Both the position numbers and the translations under genes were made by a program. From the NCBI GenBank assembly GCA_010672965.1, contig JAAHFN010000028.1, forward strand, positions 1 to 64,000: a DNA stretch of 64,000 nt. The letters run 5' to 3'. The notes below the pieces were generated by a model that ran no database searches, was not told where the DNA came from, and saw nothing but the letters and a program-made list of their open reading frames with translations. Source of the stretch: Oscillatoria sp. SIO1A7. GTDB lineage: Bacteria > Cyanobacteriota > Cyanobacteriia > Cyanobacteriales > Laspinemataceae. Shown here piece after piece: positions 59,961 to 64,000 of this stretch (its first letter is position 1; each line of letters begins with the position of its first letter).

Positions 59961-62900
59961 CTACCAAGGACTGCCAATCATAGTAAAGCCCGCCCAATAA
60001 TAAGGATGGCTTAAAGAGCGATCGCCTAGTTCTGCTAGTTCCGCTGGCAAAGGGATATTACCAAAAGTTCCGATTAGCTCGCCATTTTCCAAACGGACAT
60101 TTTCTTCAATCATGGCAGTCTGTGCTTTTCTCAAAGCTTCGGCTTTAATGGGAACCGATCGCAACTGGTGATAAAGTTCGCTCATCAGGCTCAAAGTTCC
60201 AGTATCGTTTGCATACCAAAGACTAGCCAAGGCTGACTTGACCCCCGCTTGAACTGCCAATCCAGCAAAACCGTATTCTGCCTCTGCATCTCCCACCGCC
60301 GTGCGACAGGCGCTCAGCACTAATAACTCCACCTTTGGCTCGTTCCATTTCAGCTCTCGCATCCGCTCTAAGTGCAACTTGCCATCCCATAATTGAAGAT
60401 AGGAGTTTTCTTCTTGGCCGGACTTAAATTGCCCGTGAGTCGCCAAGTGAATAATTCCGAATGGCTTATTTTCTCGCTGTTGCTTGAGATTGTCTAGGGT
60501 AAACTCTTGGTTGAGAAAGGCTTGACTTTCGTGCCAGCCTTCGGCGATCGTGGTGATTTCCACGGGTACGGCTGGCAAAGGATTTTTGTCTTCAAATTCA
60601 GATACACCCATTGCCAATACCGAGGCATTTTTGATATCTGCATAGCGAGCATCGGTCAAATGGAGGCTGGGAGTCAGACTGATATTATATTTTTGAATCA
60701 AAAATTCTTGGCCGTCGTGCAAGGCGGCTAAAGGCAGAGTGCGCAAGCCCCTGTCCATACTAAAAATTAGGGTATCGATGCCTAATTCTTCAAGCTCTTG
60801 CTCTAGAGGAGCGACGAACCAATTATAGAGTTTTTGGGAGGATGGCAAGTAGCTTTTAGTACGGCGTCGAGTCGGATCGGTTATTTGGCGCTTAAATGCT
60901 TGCACTTGTTCTAAGAGTGCGGCTCGATGGGCTGCGGGGACGCTTTTGTGAATGGGCTCGCCTCCGGGCGGAACTAAGACTAAATCTAATTGTTGCGGTC
61001 GGGTAAATATATACATAATAGCGGCCTTGGCAGCGGTGGAGTCGGCCATTTCGCTCAGCTTATCCTGGATTTGGATAAATGTCGGATAAGGGTTGTTGTA
61101 TTTTTGCCGCAAGTAGTCTTCAAAGTCTTTACTAAAGAAAAAGTCTATTTGACGGACCGCCAGAGCTAGATTTTCTTCATCTAGAAAACGCTCTATGTCT
61201 AGGCGAGTATTGAGGTTCACAATTTGCTGGTTACCTCCGAATAGTTCGGGGGAAAGGCGATCGCTACTCCTCATCCCAGATATGCTGCGCTCTTCTGCGG
61301 AGCGATATAAAAAGTCAATCGGGTTGCTCGCGCTAGTTTCTCGGTTAAACTCTCGGTTAGTAACAGGAGCGATCGCTTCCGTTGTTTCTGCGATTGCTCC
61401 TGGGTTATTGGGCGCGATCGCCAGATTTAAATTTGGATTATTGGGCGCTCGATTATTGGGCGCTCGATTATTGGGCGCTGGATTTGGCGTTAAATTAGCT
61501 GTAGTAGCTTGAGTCTGTTCTGAAATTGGCGCTGGATTATTGAGCGGTAGATTATTAGGTGCTGGATTATTTGCAGTTTGGTTATTTTGATTTTGATTGG
61601 GGGCGAGCGCTCTTATTGGTGCTGGGTTATTTGCACTTTGATTATTTTGATTTTGATTGGGCGCGAGCGCTCTTATTGGTGCTGGGTTATTTGCACTTTG
61701 ATTATTTGCAGTTTGATTATTGGGGGCGAGCGCTCTTATTGGTGCTGGGTTATTTGCACTTTGATTATTTGCAGTTTGATTATTGGGCGCGATCGCTTGA
61801 TTATTTGGCCTTGGGTTAGCAGGCGCGAGCGCGTTATTAAAATTTGGATTATTAGGCGCTGGGTTAGCAGGCGTTGGATTAGCAGGCGCGATCGCTTGAT
61901 TATTTGGCCTTGGGCTAACGGGCGCGATCGCTGCAGTTATTGGCGCTGCTGGCGAACTTTCTGGCGCAGAAGTTGGCGAACTGTCGGCTTCTGAAGCCCC
62001 TAAAGTAGCAGAATCACTGACAAAAGAAGGAAGAACGGGATTGTCTGGCGTTGGTGGTATTCTTGCTGGTTCGGAGCTTGCTGGTTCGGAGCTTGCTGGT
62101 TCGGAGCTTGCTGGTTCGGAGCTTGCTGGTTCGGGAGCTGTGGAATTTCCTGGATTCCCGGAATTGCTCGTTTCCGAATCCCCCGAATTGCTTACCTCCG
62201 AATCCCCCGAATTGCTCGTTTCCGAATCCCCCGAATTGCTCGTTTCCGAATCCCCCGAATTGCTTGTTTCCGAATCCCCCGAATTGCTTGTCTCCGAATC
62301 GCCCGAATTGCTTGTTTCCGAATCCCCCGAATTGCTCGTTTCCGAATCCCCCGAATTGCTCGTTTCCGAATCCCCCGAATTGCTTGTCTCCGAGTTGCCG
62401 GAGTTGTCCCCTAAATTATTAGCATCGATCGTTTCCGAGTTGCCGGAGTTATCCCCTAAATTATTAGCATTCCTCGTTTCCGAATTTACGAGATTGATAG
62501 GAATAACGCTTTCGATGTTGAATATTCCCTGAGTGCCAGTCGCTTGATTGGTATCGATATCTACAAAAACCTCACTCTGATAAGCGGAGTAGTCTAGAGT
62601 ATCGTTACCGAGCCAACCATCAATATTGCCATCGATCGCCGCATTATCGCTAAATATAAAAGTGTCATTTTTATCGCCGCCGGTCAGATTTTCTATATTT
62701 TGAAAAGTTAAACCGTTAGGGTACTCCTCGATACTACCGCTACCCATACCTGTAATTTTCCAAGTTGAGTTGCGATTGGGTCCAACAAGAGTAGAACCGC
62801 CAGCAATAATTACAGGAGCATTAAAGCTAGCCCCATTGTTCAGGGTCACCCTTCCCGTTCCCTCTGCAATACCGATTTCTATTGACTCAAACCCAGCGAT

Positions 62901-64000
62901 CGCTTGTAGCTCGGTCTCGTTTAAATCCAAACCAGAGGTAACGCTATATCCGCCAAGTTCGATATTTTGGCTGACAGTTCCCGGCTGCAAAAACAACTTG
63001 CCCGTCCCGCTTATTGAATCTACCTCGCCAAAATTAATCGCATTCCCGGTTACAGTTAAATTTCTCGTTTTTACAGTTCCCGTTATATCGACCAATCCGC
63101 TGCCAGCGTCTAAATTAATCTCTCCCCCATTTGCATTGGTAGAAGTAGTATTTAGATGGCCAACTATAATATCGCCGCCCAAACTTATCAGTTCTATGTT
63201 ACCCCCATTGTCTGGGGCAGAAGTATCAATTCTGCCGACAGCTATACGAGTGCCGAAAATATTTATATCTCTCCCTGGCGCTCGAATCTCGTCTTCTGAG
63301 TTCATCAGAAAATTCCCTTGGCCGCTGCGATCGGCATCAGCTATAAAGGCGATCGCTCCATCTCCGGCAGCAAACTTCAAGGTATTGTCGCTCAACTTCT
63401 CAATCGTAATATCGTTAGTCGCTTGTAGAATTAGATTCGCATCTTGCGCCAAGGATTCCAAAGTCTCTTCGTAGATAATAAAAACCGACCCAGGTTGTTC
63501 TGCTTGCAATACCTCGGGAAGCGTTGTATCGTCATTTCCCCTTCTCGAACCGTTTTTAATTTCGATATCCTCGGGATCGAGCAGCAAAGTGCCCAAATTG
63601 CCCAAACTGTCGTTATTGCCACTGAGGTTTACAGATCCCTCAAAAATTAAGCTTCCTTCGCTCGATATCTCCACAAAACCGCCATTGGATAGGCTGCCAT
63701 TGGATGCGCCCTCATTGGATAGGCTGCTATTGGATGCACTACCATTGGATATCTCGGGGGCAGAGTCGAGAGAAGATTCCTCACTTTCCAGGACGCCCCG
63801 AGCAGTAACGGTGCCGGAGAAATAGTTTATTTCATCTGCCCAAACAACGACCGTACCGCCATTGCCATTTACAAGAGCGTCGGCAGAAATGACAGAATCG
63901 TTGCTGACAAAAACGCGCTGGGCGTTGGGAATAGCGCCCCGGCCTTCAATGTCTCCGCCAATCCTTATTTTACCGCCGCCAAAACTGCCAGAAGCATCAA
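59961..64000 (-). CDS. Hemagglutinin-type CHAT protease protein, 5' end outside the window
   Basis: The frame is open from the stop at 59961 to the window edge: a GTG at 63674 is only internal. Translated from the edge it carries GGGKIRIGGDIEGRGAIPNA, IPNAQRVFVSNDSVISADAL and GNGGTVVVWADEINYFSGTV, the end of a two-partner-secretion hemagglutinin domain. Then come RTX-like GGDKNDTFIF repeats, a GDSETSN-type repeat tract (about 62130-62400), Pro/Asn/Ala-rich repeats (about 61430-61900) and a C-terminal CHAT domain with a caspase-like dyad: His in HLATHGQFKSG and Cys in VLSACRTAVG. The protein would be exported through an outer-membrane partner, with CHAT cleaving or self-processing. The partner is not in the window. 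Confidence 0.9.
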   Translation of the reverse strand, partial: DASGSFGGGKIRIGGDIEGRGAIPNAQRVFVSNDSVISADALVNGNGGTVVVWADEINYFSGTVTARGVLESEESSLDSAPEISNGSASNSSLSNEGASNGSLSNGGFVEISSEGSLIFEGSVNLSGNNDSLGNLGTLLLDPEDIEIKNGSRRGNDDTTLPEVLQAEQPGSVFIIYEETLESLAQDANLILQATNDITIEKLSDNTLKFAAGDGAIAFIADADRSGQGNFLMNSEDEIRAPGRDINIFGTRIAVGRIDTSAPDNGGNIELISLGGDIIVGHLNTTSTNANGGEINLDAGSGLVDITGTVKTRNLTVTGNAINFGEVDSISGTGKLFLQPGTVSQNIELGGYSVTSGLDLNETELQAIAGFESIEIGIAEGTGRVTLNNGASFNAPVIIAGGSTLVGPNRNSTWKITGMGSGSIEEYPNGLTFQNIENLTGGDKNDTFIFSDNAAIDGNIDGWLGNDTLDYSAYQSEVFVDIDTNQATGTQGIFNIESVIPINLVNSETRNANNLGDNSGNSETIDANNLGDNSGNSETSNSGDSETSNSGDSETSNSGDSETSNSGDSETSNSGDSETSNSGDSETSNSGDSETSNSGDSEVSNSGDSETSNSGNPGNSTAPEPASSEPASSEPASSEPASSEPARIPPTPDNPVLPSFVSDSATLGASEADSSPTSAPESSPAAPITAAIAPVSPRPNNQAIAPANPTPANPAPNNPNFNNALAPANPRPNNQAIAPNNQTANNQSANNPAPIRALAPNNQTANNQSANNPAPIRALAPNQNQNNQSANNPAPIRALAPNQNQNNQTANNPAPNNLPLNNPAPISEQTQATTANLTPNPAPNNRAPNNRAPNNPNLNLAIAPNNPGAIAETTEAIAPVTNREFNRETSASNPIDFLYRSAEERSISGMRSSDRLSPELFGGNQQIVNLNTRLDIERFLDEENLALAVRQIDFFFSKDFEDYLRQKYNNPYPTFIQIQDKLSEMADSTAAKAAIMYIFTRPQQLDLVLVPPGGEPIHKSVPAAHRAALLEQVQAFKRQITDPTRRRTKSYLPSSQKLYNWFVAPLEQELEELGIDTLIFSMDRGLRTLPLAALHDGQEFLIQKYNISLTPSLHLTDARYADIKNASVLAMGVSEFEDKNPLPAVPVEITTIAEGWHESQAFLNQEFTLDNLKQQRENKPFGIIHLATHGQFKSGQEENSYLQLWDGKLHLERMRELKWNEPKVELLVLSACRTAVGDAEAEYGFAGLAVQAGVKSALASLWYANDTGTLSLMSELYHQLRSVPIKAEALRKAQTAMIEENVRLENGELIGTFGNIPLPAELAELGDRSLSHPYYWAGFTMIGSPW
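61430..61900 (-). repeat. Asn/Pro/Ala-rich coding repeats in the CHAT gene
   Basis: Several 30-60-bp units (NNQSANNPAPIRALAPN-type) are repeated nearly identically, interspersed with HIP1 sites. Copy number is likely to vary between strains. Confidence 0.75.
62070..62400 (-). repeat. GDSETSNS coding repeats in the CHAT gene
   Basis: A 27-bp unit (TTTCCGAATCCCCCGAATTG core on the plus strand) repeats about nine times. A GCTTGCTGGTTCGGA unit repeats about five times at 62069-62130 (EPASS in the protein). Together they form a flexible linker before the CHAT part. Confidence 0.8.

Noticed and set aside
61195-63474. Long ORFs opposite the CHAT gene
   Set aside because: Shadows of its repetitive coding strand, with repeating meaningless residues.
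63672-63674. GTG as the start of the CHAT gene
   Set aside because: The frame is open to the window edge and the upstream residues match the secretion domain, so this is internal.

Overview
The window looks like chromosomal DNA of a filamentous, Oscillatoria-type cyanobacterium. The HIP1 octamer GCGATCGC recurs throughout. Several products are essentially cyanobacterial: an SLH/OprB iron-uptake porin, a DUF3493 (LPA1-like) protein, an Asr1405/Asl0597-type protein, DUF4168 secreted proteins, an SLH-DUF3370 protein and a hemagglutinin-type CHAT protein. I cannot assign a genus. I saw no rRNA, convincing tRNA, CRISPR array or intact transposase gene.

Layout. 0.2-1.3 kb: coaD and an overlapping DivIVA-like coiled-coil gene. 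2.4-5.4 kb: a zinc-ribbon/WD40 protein behind a hairpin-rich leader, a truncated fic gene, an HNH protein and an unknown. 5.8-7.8 kb: cobalamin genes cobL and cobH. 8.2-10.5 kb: a 2H phosphodiesterase and holA. 11.3-12.7 kb: two DUF4168 paralogues. 13.1-16.0 kb: a CHASE histidine kinase and a FurA-like regulator. 17.0-18.7 kb: two small genes with their own promoters and terminators. 19.7-22.1 kb: a flavin-binding protein, a GST and a TetR regulator, with twin operators placed on the GST promoter. 22.2-26.1 kb: tandem small membrane proteins and an SLH-DUF3370 protein. 26.4-30.8 kb: a partial phosphorothioation (Dnd) module of helicase, 81-aa ORF and DndD. 31.0-31.8 kb: a DUF3493 protein and an unusually small secreted cysteine-containing peptide. 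31.9-38.5 kb: the rimP-nusA-ylxR-infB translation/transcription cluster, invaded by repeats. 39.1-42.9 kb: membrane proteins. 43.2-44.8 kb: a cysteine hydrolase and a cupin. 45.0-45.7 kb: a probable cyclodipeptide synthase. 46.9-50.6 kb: the porin, a broken VapBC pair, a 2Fe-2S protein and an Asr1405-type protein. 51.0 kb: Dps. 52.2-56.2 kb: a beta-propeller/sulfotransferase island. 56.7-58.6 kb: a secreted vWA protein. 60.0-64.0 kb: the 3' part of a giant hemagglutinin-CHAT gene that runs off the window.

The most striking contents are four. (1) The 52-56 kb island contains a beta-propeller (GH130/GH43-like) domain fused to a sulfotransferase. It carries an in-frame 156-bp duplication of the PAPS-binding loop whose first copy has decayed, and it sits beside a separate sulfotransferase and a stand-alone propeller paralogue. 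(2) A probable tRNA-dependent cyclodipeptide synthase has the exact catalytic spacing of AlbC but Phe for the catalytic-pocket Tyr, and its C-terminus is encoded by a repeat element. (3) A 56-codon secreted peptide gene has a good promoter and a decayed partial tandem copy. (4) At least six families of short non-autonomous elements are present. One (CAGGACTTACGC ends) shows 6-bp target-site duplications in several copies, including one element nested inside another. A second (GGGAGCATTTC ends) shows 8-bp duplications.

Intergenic space is unusually repeat-rich: MITE-like elements, 7-mer arrays (GGGCATT, GGGAATT), GTGTGGG/CCCTACA arrays, and tandem 34-, 41- and 55-bp repeats. Several genes (fic, vapC, a small protein near infB) appear broken by or next to these repeats.
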